Source: Toxonevra muliebris (Eukaryota; Arthropoda; Insecta; Diptera; Pallopteridae). Taken from it: DNA of 64,000 bases. The first letter of the stretch is position 1; every line of letters starts with the position of its first letter. The notes below the pieces were generated by a model. The model saw nothing but the letters and a program-made list of their open reading frames with translations. It was not told the DNA's origin and made no database searches. Below are positions 21,801 to 36,800 of this stretch, piece by piece. The stretch spans positions 75,137,235 to 75,201,234 of the forward strand of contig OY829326.1 of assembly GCA_963691655.1 (NCBI GenBank), in the 5' to 3' direction. Position numbers and translations under genes: made by a program.

Positions 21801-24800
21801 GGTTGGATGTGGCTTTCAACTAGCAGGCGTTGTGGTCGTTCGCTACGTGCAAATACTCGTGGGCAGACTTTGTTACCTTCAAAAGTACATGTACATTATA
21901 CAAAGGATGATGACATTGATGAGATTATTACTGTAAATCCTAACACTTATAAATTCATCCTACAATGTGAGAAGGCAGGGAAAGAGAAGCGGGACTACAG
22001 TTATTTGGAAAACCATAAGAATGTCAAGGTGTTGACCATAGATAGCAAAGATAGTGAAAGTGAGGATGAAGATGAGAGTGACAAGAATGAAACGAATGAC
22101 AAGAATAACAAGAATGACAAAAAAGACAAGAAAGACAAAAAAAACCACAAGAGTGACATTGGTATAATTGATGTGTCCAAGTCACTTGTTATGCCGGGGC
22201 GGCTTTTATACCCCAAAGTGGCTAGAAGAAGTCGTCTTGATGAACTACTTTCCCGACGAATTGAGCTTAAGGAAGCTGAGGAGCAAGCTTCAACTAAAGC
22301 TGAAAAGGAAGACTCTCCTAAGGTGGGATCGGCATTGCTTGCCACCAGCAGTGTGGTGAAAAATGTAAAACAAACTTCTCTCGAAAAACGCTTGCATCGT
22401 CTTGTTGAGTTACACAAAGCACAAGGAGCAGCTCCACAGTCGTCTAGCGTTAATCTAGATCTTGTTAATTCACTTGCAAAAAAAATACAAACAGTGCGTC
22501 TTCAATTCAGTCAGTTAAACCGCTTTGCTAAGCAATACCGCTGCTACACGAAGGAATGTAACACAAATTCAAATGCTGTCTCGCAAATAACTCAAAACAC
22601 ATGCTACTCACCCTTGTGTCTGCAAAAAGGACGTTCTAAGAAGGAGCTATTGTTATTGCTGCGCAAAGCTCACACGGCTGGTAACGGTTCCAAGGAGACT
22701 GTGGCAGCTATCCTAGGCGCTGTGAAGAAACCTTCCATATTGGAACAAAAATTGACGGAAGGAAAGAAGGATACCTCTCTTACTTTGGATGAGGCCGAAG
22801 ATTGTAAGTGGCTGGAATTTAACCTTATCGACGTGGTTCAGGACTGGGAACATGCACGTGCCACTGCAATACCCTATGATGATAAGTTGCTACGCGAATG
22901 CTATACAACAATTGATGAAGCCGCTAATTTGCAGACTGCCATCAAAGAAGAGCATGGAAACGAAAGAATAGCTGCGGAAGGTACTGATGATAAAATGGAT
23001 TTCATCGAAAACCTGGATGTATGCAGCAACGTAGAAGTAGAAAGTTCCGAAACTGCTACAGAAGACTCATTAGCAGCAATGGCCTCTTCAAACAACGATG
23101 ACTTAGATATATTGCTTTCAAAGAAAAATAAAAAGAATCAAAAGACTCGCAACAAGTCATACACAGCGGCTAAGGAAGCTCTAAATCAAACAGTTGAAAA
23201 GCAAGCAGCTCAAAGTAAGCAAAATCGGCGATTTCCAATTCACCCACGGATAACTAAACGCGAAGATGTCACAAAATACGACAAAGAATACTTTCCAAAT
23301 GGCATTGAACGCGTATATTCTGCCGTGTCAGCTCGTGGACGCATTTATTTATTACGTGACTCCGCAAAGCTACATGAGTTGCAAGTCAAACGTGAATCGG
23401 AAAAGACAGATGACGATAAATGTGTTCCTTACTCGAAATTTCCTTTAACGTCTAATTTTCTAACTCATAAATTGAAAAAAAGTCTACTCGTCTTGCCACG
23501 GTATGAATTACTTAAGCTAGGACGTTTAGGAGGCAAATTTCCAGCCAATGGATTCCACCATCTTGCTAAAAATAATAGTTCCATTTGGCCATATCAATGT
23601 TCGCGGCCCTTATTCAAAACTTGCTGGGCTTTCCGCACCTCTAATGCTACTACACTTTCCGCCATTGCCTTGCAGTTCCGCATTTTATGGTCGTGTTTGC
23701 GATGGGATGATATGATAACCAAGCCTCCTTCGGCTGATGGAAAACATCAAATTACAACTGAAACAGAGATCGTCACTCTTGAGCTTCTAAAGTTACGAAA
23801 TACCGGTCGTTACAACGAACGGACTCAATACCTGCGGCGTAAAATTGTCATACCATTGGAAATGCCCAAGACGATTCGTGGTAAGTGTTTAAATAATCTA
23901 ATCTAACGAATTCTCTATTTTCATTAATGTATTTATCTGTGACTGTAGAAGTAACATCAATACGTTCTGGTCTGCGAAAGCGCAAGCGAGCAGAATCGCC
24001 ACAACCCACTGAACCGCAAATATCCGAAGAATGGGTCGAAGAAGACAAACTGGATTTATGGGAAATTAAATTCATTGGTGAAAAACAGGATAAATCCAAA
24101 TTAGCTGCAACAACGCGCTCGGTCACTTTGCGGCAATCTGAGGCGAATTCCAGTTCTTCATCTGTTTCCACAATATCAGGAGCCAATGGAAACCAAAGCA
24201 AAGTATCAACAGTTAAAACTAATGAAGAAATTAAAGAAAAAATGGAGCAGCAGTTAAAATTACAAAGAGCTGCCCATCAACAAAAGAAAGCTCCTGAAGG
24301 CGCCAAAACATCGATGCAAGGTATATTTATCTAAACAAGAATATCAAGAGTGAAATAAATAATTTATTATTGTTTTTGTCTTTTCAGTTAAAGGACAAAT
24401 TATCGGTAGTCGGCGGGTCATTGTGAAAAACCCTGATGGAACAACTCGTATAATTCAACAAGCTATCACGTCTGCCCAGAAGTCAAATACAAGCACAACT
24501 ACGACTACAAGTGCAACGACAACGGCAACAACCTCAAGCGGTACTACAGTTAACGTTGCGCAATCCCCTCAACATCCCGTTCAACAGCAGCCGGCATCTA
24601 CTTCCACTACACAGCAGCACAAAGTGCAAATAATTAGAGGGCCAGACGGAAAAGTTAGTGTACGTGGTCTTAATCCAGGACAACAATTGATCCAAATGCC
24701 GGACGGGAAGCTGCATGTTTTGACAACAACTTCTACGTCAACAGCAGCTCAAAGTAAATGCCGTCAATTATTTTTCCATCCTAAGAGTAGTCAATAATAT

Positions 24801-27800
24801 GAATTTATATTTCAGATACAATCAGCAAAACTAAATTGCCAGTGAAAGCAATATCATCGCAGTCAAATTCACCAATAGTGAAACAAATCACTGTTAAGCA
24901 TGTTCCTAAGACTGTTGCTCCCTCTCAAACACCGCAGAAGGTACTGCTATATATATATGGGTTTCAATCAACTGTTGTTTAATTGCAAAGTATACTTTTC
25001 GTTACAGGCTTCTGTTCCAGTTGCACAATCCAAGGCTATAACAAAGGTTTCCCAAATTATAAATCAACAAATTGCAGCTTCGCCCAACGTGCAAAAAGTT
25101 GTTTCGAACGTAGGGCAAGTGGTGGCCTCTGCGAATGTCACCTCTAAACCAGCCAATAGTACTCAAAATATTCAACAATTGATAATGCAGCCTGGCCAGA
25201 AGTTATTGGTGGGCCAAAATGTCCAAGGACAGAAGGTTATCATATCGTCAGGGCAACAGAATACCTCTTCGGCGTTATCAGGACAACAGCAAGTTACCAC
25301 AATGCATACTATGCCGGCTCCTTCAACACAGTCGCCACAACAACAAATCATTGTTAATCAAGTTGGCTCAAGTAATGCTCAACCCACTGCATCGGCAACA
25401 CAAAAAGTTATTCAACAAATTGTCAATACCAGCAATGTACAACAACAAATCATGGTTGGGGGCCAGCGAATTATTTTAAGTCCGGGTCAAACGATTGTCA
25501 CGCAAAGATCATTACCGCAAAACCAACAGATGCAGGTTGTACCGCAGCAAATAATTCAGTCATCACCGCAGCAACAATCCCAAGGGCAAGCACAAGTTAT
25601 GGTTCAATCCAATCAAGCTCCATCTCTTGCGACTCAGCAACAACAGCAGACTAGGCTAGTCAAACAGATCATAGTACAACAACAACAACAGCCGCAGCAA
25701 ATTCAGCCCGAACAAAGTCCGCCACAAGCTGTATTAAAAACACAACAGACCATGAATCCTGCAACCTCAACGACGACAGGATCATCAAACCAGCAGATCG
25801 TAGTACAAAATTCGACATTGGCTCAACAGTTGGCACAGGGCAAACTACAAGTGGCAACTATAAATGGTCAACAGGTTATAATCAAGCCTCTTGGGAACAA
25901 TCAGGCTCAAATAGTGGCTCACATCAAGACCCAAAGTGATGGAAATGCACACATAGTTACAAATAGCACTATCGAAACTCAGACGGCATCTGAGAAGACG
26001 CCGACATCAACGACAACACCTCAAATACAAAAGCAACAGTTACAGCGTTCAATTTCGCAAAGCTCTCAACAGCAGGTGGTGACACAACAACAATTTAACT
26101 CTATACAGCAACAACAGCATCAGCAAACAAATACACTTCTAACACAAGAAATTGCACAGCCTCAGCAATCAAAACCGATGAGCATCGAAGAGAGTCTTCT
26201 GCAAGGTCAACCGCCGGGAACAGTCATCAAGTGTGTCACAGCACAAGTTATTCAAACTGAACAAGGACCCCGCATTGTATTGCAAGGTCTGGTTGGTAAC
26301 GATTTCACTCAGCAGCAATTGGCTCTTGTTCAACAACAAGTCAAACAGCAATTATTAAAAGGTAAGCGACATTTGGTGTTTAAATTATTTTCTTCGCAAC
26401 ATAAACAAAATTACACACTTGCTTCGGAAATAGCTGGAATTGTTTTGAACCTCAAAATGATGATGATACTAGGCTCACGACTTTTAAAACCGATCTTGTA
26501 TCTTATCTTACTGTTTACTATTTTATAAAACTGCAACTTGATTTCGTGTTGTCCATGTTTGTTTAGAAAACTACAGAGCCCATTTCTATCAACTATCAAC
26601 TAGGTTATGCCAAATTCTCTTGCCCTAAATGGAAAAGAGAATAAATATCAATAATGTAAATTGCAGGATGAATTATAGGACATCTATACTTTACCAGTAA
26701 AATCTATTTTTGATAGTAAAAATTTCTTTAGTTTTTGCACCCTTTGCATTTGTTGTTTATTTAATTTTCCAGCTATCACTAAGTTCACTGAGGAGGAATG
26801 GTGACGGACTCCGATTATACAAAAATTTCTTCAATGCATTTGTCTTTGGACAAGTTGGGCTATGGTCTGTGCTCTTAATACCTAGTAAGCATGGGACCTC
26901 TCACAAACCTTATGCTTTTTTGGGTATATCTCCGTTGGTTGCCATGCTACAAAAGTACGTATGAGATTAGAAAAGAGGAAGTGGCACCTCAAATATAACC
27001 TAAATATTAGTTATGCGATATACTAGGCATCATTTGTGGTATAGTATAGTATAAAGATTTAGTATGGAAGTATTATTTTTCAAAAGCATTGTATGTTAGT
27101 GGTAGTTATTGGGCAGAATGTGGTCGTGTTATGGACAAGTGGATATAACACCTCCCACACAAAGGAGAAACACTTCAAACGGTGTATCAGGGAAGCCATA
27201 ACAAGGAATATGATGAAGGTTGAGAAGGATGTTTAATACTATTTAAAATTGCAGCGATTAGATTTAGATCGGTGGTTGCCACGCTTATTTGGTCATTTCC
27301 TTTGGATTTTTTTTTTTTTTGTAATATTCGCAAATGCATTTGCGTGGCGACACCTTCCATAAAAATAAAGCACAGTGTACGCTTGGCATTCCGAATTCTT
27401 AAGATTTTTGGATGAATTTTAAAATTAACTTTTTTCCAGAAAGTGTCGTAGCCGTTGCATTTATTAATTATTTTTCTAAGCTTTATGGTCGTTTTTTAAT
27501 AATTATAGGCGTAAAATATTTTAGAAATACATACATTGTACACAGTAACATTTTGATAGGTAAAAACACTGAAAGCGAGAAGAACAATCGAACTTAAATT
27601 AATTCCAAACTTACTTAGAAAACTTAAATCAAATCTTAAGATTTAAGTAAGCTACATAAAAAAAAAAACTTGTTCCAAATCTACCCAGAAAACTTAAGTC
27701 ATCTTAAGGCCGGGTATTCAGTGTACTTTGAAGGGCATATCTTAAAATTTATGCCGAGTTCAATAGCGTAATTTTTTTTTATTTAGGATGTAGATTATCA

Positions 27801-30800
27801 AGGTTACATGCTGAATATATAAATTAAAGCTGACCAACAGAGTACGCAGAGAAATGCGCAGAAACACGTTCACTGGCACTGGGATAAGTGGTCATTGTGT
27901 AAACCACACTGTCGCAACTATTCGAAAGAAAGAAATCCGTCGAAATTTTATTAATTTATGCGGGATTTCCTTACCAATTCTTAATCCAAATCAAATTCAA
28001 ACCAATTGTTATTCTTTTTTTTTTTTGTCATTTTTAGCACAAGAATCAAGCGGCAAGCAAGGTGTATTAGGGCCAACAAAAATTTATTTAGCTGTTCAAC
28101 CTTCAAGTGCTATGTTGAATTCACAACCTCCGCCACTTACTCCTGTGCATCAACCATCGCATCAACAAGTGAGTAGTTGTTAAAATACGACAAAAATCCT
28201 TATTAAGACAACGGCATAGTTAAACTTCTATACATATATTTAGTATATATATAAACTTATTTAGTATATATATATATTTATTTAGTATATATACTTAAGC
28301 AATAAAATAAGCAGTTAATTTTATTATTTATTTGTGTTATATACATTTAAATTTTTATTAGAAGCTTCAATGAGTAAAATTTTTCAAGTGAAGAGAGTTC
28401 AATCAATTTTCTGAAATATTTCTTCATCATCATCATAGAAATGACTTGGTGGTTAATTATTTATTAGCAGTTATGAAATACAAATTGTGATTATATGTTT
28501 CACGATTTTCGAAAATTTTACAATAGGGAATACCATGGTTTTCTGACATTTTTTCAATAAAAGCCAACGTCAATTCATTGTTATGAGTGCCACTGTTCTA
28601 GAAAATAGTTCAGGTTTTTAGTTTTTTTCCACTGGTTCTTGGGTCAGATGTTAGGTATATTGTACTAATTATGTTTTCTGACATTTTTTCAATAAAAGCC
28701 AACGTCAATTCATTGTTATGAGTGCCACTGTTCTAGAAAATAGTTCAGGTTTTTAGTTTTTTTCCCCTGGTTTTGGGTCAGATGTTAGGTATATTGTACT
28801 AATTATGTCTGACAGAACGCAGCAAAGGCTTTTGGAATTGTATATATATTTTATTTATTTTGCCATTCTATCTGATACTGCTTCCGAATTTAATTTTTGT
28901 TTTTATGAAATCAAGGAATATATTAAAGAATTTAAGCTTATAAACTATTTGTAAACCCAACAACGATAATCATATGCAGAATCACTCGTGATCGTTAAAA
29001 AATGTGTTGAAAATCAAATATATTGCGAATTTCCATTCTTTTAGAATTACTTAAAAAAAATTGTTTTTCTTAAAACACAAAAGCAATTTTCATAAATTAA
29101 ATTAAATGCCTTGAAATATTTTCGATACATAACAAGATTCCGGAGCATTAATTGCATGTTAATGCGTTTGAAATTTGGAATACTAAACCAGAATTCTAAA
29201 CATGTAGATATTTTTCATTTTTAGAAAAGGGGAAGGGTATACAATTGTAGGAATTTAATACTGAAGTCACCATTCTTTGGTTCAGAATAATTAAAAGTTA
29301 CATTTAACGAATTTCGAGATTAATAGACATGTAGGCTTTTTTCTTTTTGAAATCAGAATAAATTGGAATTTCAATCGCAATCAGATTACCAAAGTAATTG
29401 CTAATTATAACCTCAAAGGTAATCAAATATGACCCTTTATAAAAATTGAAACCTTATTTCGGCATTCCGCAAAATGTCATTTCAAGTTCTTAATCATTAT
29501 TTGTGAATAGTGCTGGCTGCTTCTTCTACTCATACTATTTCATGCCATATTTTTTTTAACACTAATTGAAGTTTTTTCTCTACTACCATGAAATTCAAAA
29601 ACCATTAAAGCTGTACAAATTTGCGTTCAATATTTTGGATTATGATTATTTTATCTCGTACTAAATCATTATATTATTTTAAATTATTGATTTAGGTGAT
29701 TATCATTGAAAATGGAATGTATGTTTATTTTATTACAAACATATACTCGTACATATTATTTATCTGTATTATTACGTTATTTACATTCTCATTATAATTT
29801 TAAGTATATAAAGTATAAAAAAATGTAATGTAAAGCGCTTTTTGCAATAAATTGACTTAACAATATCTAAATTGTTTTAATTGTAATTTTTCGCATGTTT
29901 TGATTTTTTTAGATTTAAATTTAATAAATAATAATATTTGTTTGAATAAAAGTTAAATGTGTTTGGCACTTAACGGACTAATATGTTTGTTTCATGAATA
30001 CATATTGTATATTTAAAGAATGAATGAATTGAATTGCATTGTAAAATTTCGTTTTCGAATTAGTTGGATGATTATTTGCAATTGGCCTTTGTGTTGACAA
30101 AAAGCGCTCGCTAAAAATGTATGATTTTAAAGAAATGATTAACAAATTGTTGTCTATTGCAAATTCATAACAGAACAGTAACAGTAATTAATCCGAATCA
30201 GTATTAATAATGTGGCCATCCATGAAATCTTTAAACAATTTGAAGAGATTAACTAATTAGTGGCGGCGGTGAGCAGTCTTCAAAAAAGAAAAAGAATCAA
30301 ATAAATACAAAAGAAATAACACAAAGGCTTTTTTTGTACCATAAATTAATCATCTCATCTAATCGAAATGAATTTTTACACAATATTCCATTTTGCAGTA
30401 ATATTCATTTTGTTGTTTTTAAATCAAACGAAAATGCTGCTTACAAGTCATTGTTAATCTCTTCGAAAACTCTCTTAAAGGTTTCCTGGAATAAGTACTA
30501 CAACTGATCTTTTATATCCAAAAGGTAGGTTTGTTTTGTGAATGAATTTACATATTTCTAAATTGAAATTGAATAAAATATAAAAACTAAAATATAAAGT
30601 GAAATTAAGAAGAAACATGAATTAAATTTTTGTAATTCTGATTCATAATATTTACGGTGTGGAATTGCTATGTATCTTGTGTCATATGGGCTACAATATG
30701 AATACAATACCGCTGCCGCCATCAATTAGTTTCAATTGCAGCTGGAATTTGTAAATCTATTTTATATTATAGGCGTCACATTTAACCAAGACAACGACAG

Positions 30801-33800
30801 AAAGACGTAACAATGCAGAACTACAGCACGACACCAACAAAAATAGAAATAACGAAAACGCAGAACAAGAAAGCAACACGGAAATCCAACAAAACAAACA
30901 GACGATTGCAGGCGGCGATGGCAATAAAACACAAAACTTTGTCGTAACTCCTGGATATATTCAACAAAGTAATACAAAAAGATTCTAAAACTTGTCCGAA
31001 ACGAAATTATATTTTGTAATTTCCTTTAAGCTATTAAAAACGCACTCAAACAAGGAAATCTTAGCCCTGAGGTCGAAGAGAAACTTGTACACTTGCAAAA
31101 GCATCAGGAACGTCGACATAGCAATGATTCATCACAAAAATTACAACACACTGCAAATAATAATAATACTCCCATTTCTTCGAGTTCCGTTAAAAAACGC
31201 AACTATAAAATAAGCGAAGACAGTGACTGGAATCAAAGAACACCAAAAAAACAAAGACCTGACAGCACTAACACTACTCCAAATAAATTGAGGGACAATG
31301 GCAAGCGACTAGATATAAAAGGCAACTCCTTGGATATTGACGGCAACAATCATTACTTAAATGTAAGCAAAAATAAAAATTTTTATATTTTATTAGAAAA
31401 CTTTTTTAAAATAAGTTTTATTTTACGCGCTATTTTTTTGTTATTATTTCATATATGGTATATATGTACTATCCTGCACACTCTGTGTACAGGGTATACT
31501 AGATTTGATCGAGTTTTGTCATAGGTATAGATATTAGGGTGGGTCAAATTGCAAATTGCATGGAAAGAATAAACTACTTCTAAATGATATCGTCGTAGTT
31601 CAAGCAAAAATCAATAAGTCTAAATTAATTCTTTTAATTGGAGCTGTATTAATTAGCTTCTATAACTCGAATGACGTAACAAATCAGATTTTTGATGATC
31701 CAGTTCAAAAGTATGCTAATGTGTATATTAATCTGTTGACTTTTCAAGTTTTCCCAGTGTTCGTATCGCATTATACACTGCATAAACTAACTTCATCGCC
31801 GACATTAAATAAATGGACTTTGTGAATTCAGCCAGAACGACGACGGTATTCTAAGCAAAATTTTGCCGAAGAAAGTATATAAATTCAAGTTTGACCTAAT
31901 TTTATACCTCAAAGTCCTACTACTAAGTAATGGCAGCCTTTTTTATGAGTGGATTTTTTTTCATCACCCTCCAGTTTATTTTTTTTATTTATTAATCCCA
32001 AATTTCGTCATAGTCTGTAAGAATTATAATTCATAGACTGAATAAATAAATAAATAACTTCTTGCTTGTTATTTCGAGCTGCTGGAACTAGTTTTTCGGG
32101 GCTTTGCTCATTTATTTTTTCTTTACGTGGGCATTTTTTCGTGGCGGATTTTGATATATATTTTGGGTATGGACTCAAACACAAATGACTCCATCTTGTT
32201 TCCAAGATATCTAATTATTGGAATCGATCCGTTTATTCGGACAATTGGCCCAACGTCATGTCAGGAAAATGCATTATTTAGTTTATTGTACCTAGGGTTT
32301 AGCATTTGACCTTTGGGCGATGTACAATGGTTTTTCCGTCTGGGGTTATCGTGTTTATTTTTGTTTCATCGGTCCAGAGGACAATTTTTCCAAAATTGCA
32401 TTGTTTTTGTTCTTATGCGCCAAAGAGTTGAGCTTCATTTAGTCTTCTTGGTACGAGCTTCCTGAATATAACGAGACGAAATTCTTGAATAATTTCAAAC
32501 ATTATCTGCCTAGCTGATTCAACCCTTTCGGTACGAGTGGTACATACAGTTTTAAATAAATACTAGTCGGTAAGGTAACTGGGGCTTTTTGTTTGCTCCA
32601 GAAATAGAAAAACAAATATCGAAAGAGAGCAAAACTACTCGTTGGTGTTTGTTTTGTTATTTATGTATGCAGATGATTCGTTAGATAATTCTGAGAAATG
32701 CCATTACTCATGTTGCACCATACACATTGACGACGGCAGCTACACGACTACATCTGTCAAATTATAAACGATTATTTTGGCGACGACACGACCACATGAC
32801 CACCGAACACAATTGTGGCTGTAGCCAATTTGTTTGTTTTTGTTGTTTTGGCTGTGTTTGCTGAAGGTGGTGCCGCTTCCATTGTGTTTAGTAGCTGGCT
32901 ACACGGCGACAGTTGTAGCCGACAGAATTTCGTAGTCGTGTGCTCGTGTAGCTGCTGTAGTCAATGTGTACGGACCATGTCTTCTCTCTCTCTCATTTGT
33001 TATTTAATGCCGCTTAAGCAATGATTTTTACAACGATGAATGCAATGCTTTGTTCAATGAGTGAATTTTAAAGAACTTCTAACGCTAATATTTTGGAATT
33101 GGCTAAACCGATTTTAAATCTGATAATTTATTGGTAACCTAATTTGATTGTGTAGCACTTCTGGATCTTCTAGAATAAAAATGTAGTTACACTAATAATG
33201 TATAGATTTTCTTTCTAAAAGTTTGCTTTTTATGTGTTCACTTCTAATCAGCGTTGCAAACACAAAATTAAAGGGAAAGGCTATAACTTTTAGATCAAAA
33301 AAGTTTTATTAAAAATAATTGATTTCTAAAGTCTTTTCAGATCTAATCTGTTAAAAAAAAGAGTTGCACGCTGCACGAATGTGGCCTTGGGGAATTCCCT
33401 TCCATTCTTATTCAAGGGATGGTTTTTTGTAAGGACCTTGGAAACCAAAATACCTGAGAGAGGATAATCCAACGGAATGGCGTCTGGTGAATTCGAGATC
33501 CATTGTTGTGGCAAAAAATTGTTCGGAACGTTGTTTTTTAACCAATCTTGGTTCACATGAGCTTTGTGCGACGGTGTTGAGTCCTGTTGAAACGTATACG
33601 ATCTATTTCCGAAATGCTTGCGTGCCCAAGGCTTTAGTGCACCTTCTAAAACCGATTCACGGTACACAGTCGCATTCACTTTGATGCCAGGCTCCAAAAA
33701 CGCGAGTGGTGAAGGGTTATCGGTATTTGACAGTAAAAGCTGCCCAACATTCTTTTTGGACAAAATCGAATTCATAGCGACCAGAGATGTTTCCTCTGTA

Positions 33801-36800
33801 AAATGGATGAAATTGGTTCGAAACCACGCTCACCTTCCATATAAATGAAAATTTAAAAGGTTATAACAGGCAAAATACTAAAGTAAATTCAATAAAATTC
33901 GACACACTTTTTTATATTAGCATTAATAAAGCGCTCTCAAACTATTATATTTGAGTTCCATTACTGGCGAAATTTTTTCTGCGAAACTAAGACACAAATG
34001 CTTTTGCAAACTTGTAATCAACGAAATTAGGTACACTGGCAGTACCAAATTTAAGCGCGACAGCTGTGGTAAACTCAATTTGGTAACATTTCACCTCACC
34101 CTGTACAAAAATTCAAAGATAACGGTAAATTGTTCAGGAAAGTTTCCTGGAACGTAGACCACACGATAACGCAAACAAATGCATTGAATACAAATTAAAA
34201 AAAAAAATTGTACGGTGTAAAAATATAGAATGCAATGTTTGCCTGAATTTGATTGAAAAATATCATTTCGAAAAAAATTCTATTTAAAGCTTTCGTTTGC
34301 CATCAAAGCTGTCTTTAGGTTGACCAGTTTCTACACAATAGAATCTTAAAACAATGTTATGTCTATAAAACAATGTTATGTATATTCTCAACAGCCGGAA
34401 ATTGGAAGCGATAAAATTTGTAGTTCTGAGGTAGATTACCTTTTACGTAGTTAATACAATATGGATATTCATTTAAACTCGCAAAATTCATTTGCACATT
34501 CATATGCGCAAACGATCTCGAAAACTTACCACATTGATCAAAAAGTTCCCGGAATAACCACCGTGTGGCGCTCCCATCGTTCCGATTTGAGTTCTGTTTT
34601 TTTTTTTTTGTTATGTTGGTACATCTGTTGTTGTCATTTGCAAAAGTTGCGTAGCCAAGAGTACATCTATATCTGTGTGTGTTGGCGATTTTTTACAATT
34701 TTATGAAATTGTATTGTATTAAATTTTGCGTAAAAAACGCGAAAGTTAGAAATGTTGGAAAAGTGTTTCGGCAATAATTCTCTAAAGAAATCGGTCGTTT
34801 ACCAGTGGCACGAGCGGTTCAAAAGTGGTCGTGAGTCAATCGAAGATGATGAACGCAGTGGCAGACTATCGGCATCGAAAACCGACGAAAACGTTGATAA
34901 AGTAAAAGAAATTTTGGTTAATAACCGCAAATTTACCATCAGAGAGTATTATTTGGGCGTTATAAGACGTTTGCGTGAAGCGATTCGCCGAAAGAGGACA
35001 GAAAACTCGTGGATTTTGCACCATGATAACGTACCGTCGCACAGTGTCATCATTCGTAATTTTTTGATGAAAAATGTCACAAATACCATCTATCAGCCAT
35101 CGAATTCGCCTGATTTGGCTCCCTGTGACTTCTTTCTATTCAATCGAATTAAAAAACCATTACGGGGAACGCGTTTCAGCAGCCGAGAGGAAGCAATGGA
35201 AAAATCGCAGGAAGCACTGATGAACATACCGAAAACCGAATATAAAAAATGTTTCGAGGATTGGATCAAGCGCTGGCATAAGTGTGTTGCAGTCGATGGG
35301 AATTACTTTGAAGGGGACTATATAGATTTAGATGAATAAACTTGTATTTTTAATTTTCTGAATAAATTCCGGGAACTTTTTGATCAAGGTAGTATGCGCC
35401 TGTGAACACAACCCTGAGTACCTGAGAGCTGTTTTTGTTGTACAATAGAAAATCAAATGAAAAATGTGAAGAAGTAAGAGCAAAATTATTTAAATTATAA
35501 AAGTGAACTAATTCCCAAAGTTTAATTAATTTTAGCTATTCGCTTGTTCTTAGCATTTTTAAATTAAGGTTTTTTTTTGACAGTTTACTTAAAACTTTTG
35601 TACGAAATATGCAAAAATAACTTGCGAGGTGCATTCATGTAAAGTCGCAGATAAAAGTATGCAGTTGTGCTTTGTACGAACTTATCTGCTTGGGTTCTCT
35701 AATAAAAGGATTAGAGACTGATTTGGCCCAATTTGTGGAAATTATATCGCCATCCCTAAAGAAATTCTTTTAGTGTAAATACAAATGTACATAAATATGA
35801 GAATGCTGTTCGTGTTTGTTCTTGTAAGAGTTGACTTTGTTTGCTTATTCGATCTTATGTTTATTGCATATATAGCACATCTAAAAGTAAAATTCGGCTG
35901 TTTCCGCCGTTTTCCTCCCCACCACTCTATGCATTACATCGATTCTGTGCTTTTGCACATGCCTAATGCAAAATTTTCTAAATTTTTTTTTAAATGAAGG
36001 ACATGGCAAAAAAAGAAATACCCTTTAAAAAAAAAAATTAATCGTCATCGTAGTTATGCCTTTAATACACTGGTATGGTAATGGGATTGGGGAATCAATC
36101 GGAATTATGGTGTTACTTCATATATTTACAAAATGTTAATATGTGTTTATTTAAAAATACACTGAATAGAAATTTAATACATATAACCCCGAGCCGTGTG
36201 AAGTACATGTACAATTATTTCTAACGCTTCCGTTACTTAGTTAAAGCTTTAATAGTTAATCTAAATACATATTTAAACAATACTAATTAAATGAGATTTT
36301 TTCTTCCTATTTTTTTTTTTTAGCAAACTCTCGAACGTCATAAAGATCTACTGAAGAAAAATATACTTCGTAAACGTTCCCTTCTGGAGCGAAATTTACA
36401 AAACGAAATAAAAGAAGAAATGACAACAAAAGTTTTGAAAACATCAGATAAACGTGAACCAGAGACTAAGCAAATCAAAACTGTATCCACTGTTGATGCT
36501 AAAAAGTAAATACAAATAGTTGATTGCTTGAAAATATACGTGCATCAACTGACTTTAATTTTGTTTCAGACAACCAAAACCATCCACAATTAGAAGTCAT
36601 GGAACGTCCACGCACGATACTCCGGCCAAAAGTCCACATAATAAATCGAAAAAAATCGGCAAGAAAAAGGAGAAGCTTTACTGTATATGTCGGACGCCAT
36701 ACGACGATACAAAGTTCGTGCATTGATATAAAAACTGTGCTACAGTAACTAAAATTTAATTTATATATTTAGGTTTTATGTTGGTTGTGATTTGTGCAGC

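Noticed and set aside
22001..22417. Minus-strand frame with repeated FLSFLSF
   Set aside because: Shadow of the Lys/Asp/Asn-rich tract of E(bx) exon 2 on the opposite strand.
26710..26964. Hydrophobic 84-codon frame in E(bx) intron 6
   Set aside because: No splice context, no family resemblance and AT-rich bias toward Phe/Leu.
32815..33024. 69-codon Cys-rich frame that looks like a small secreted protein
   Set aside because: It falls within the nested MITE at 32714-32975 and runs into repeat R420.
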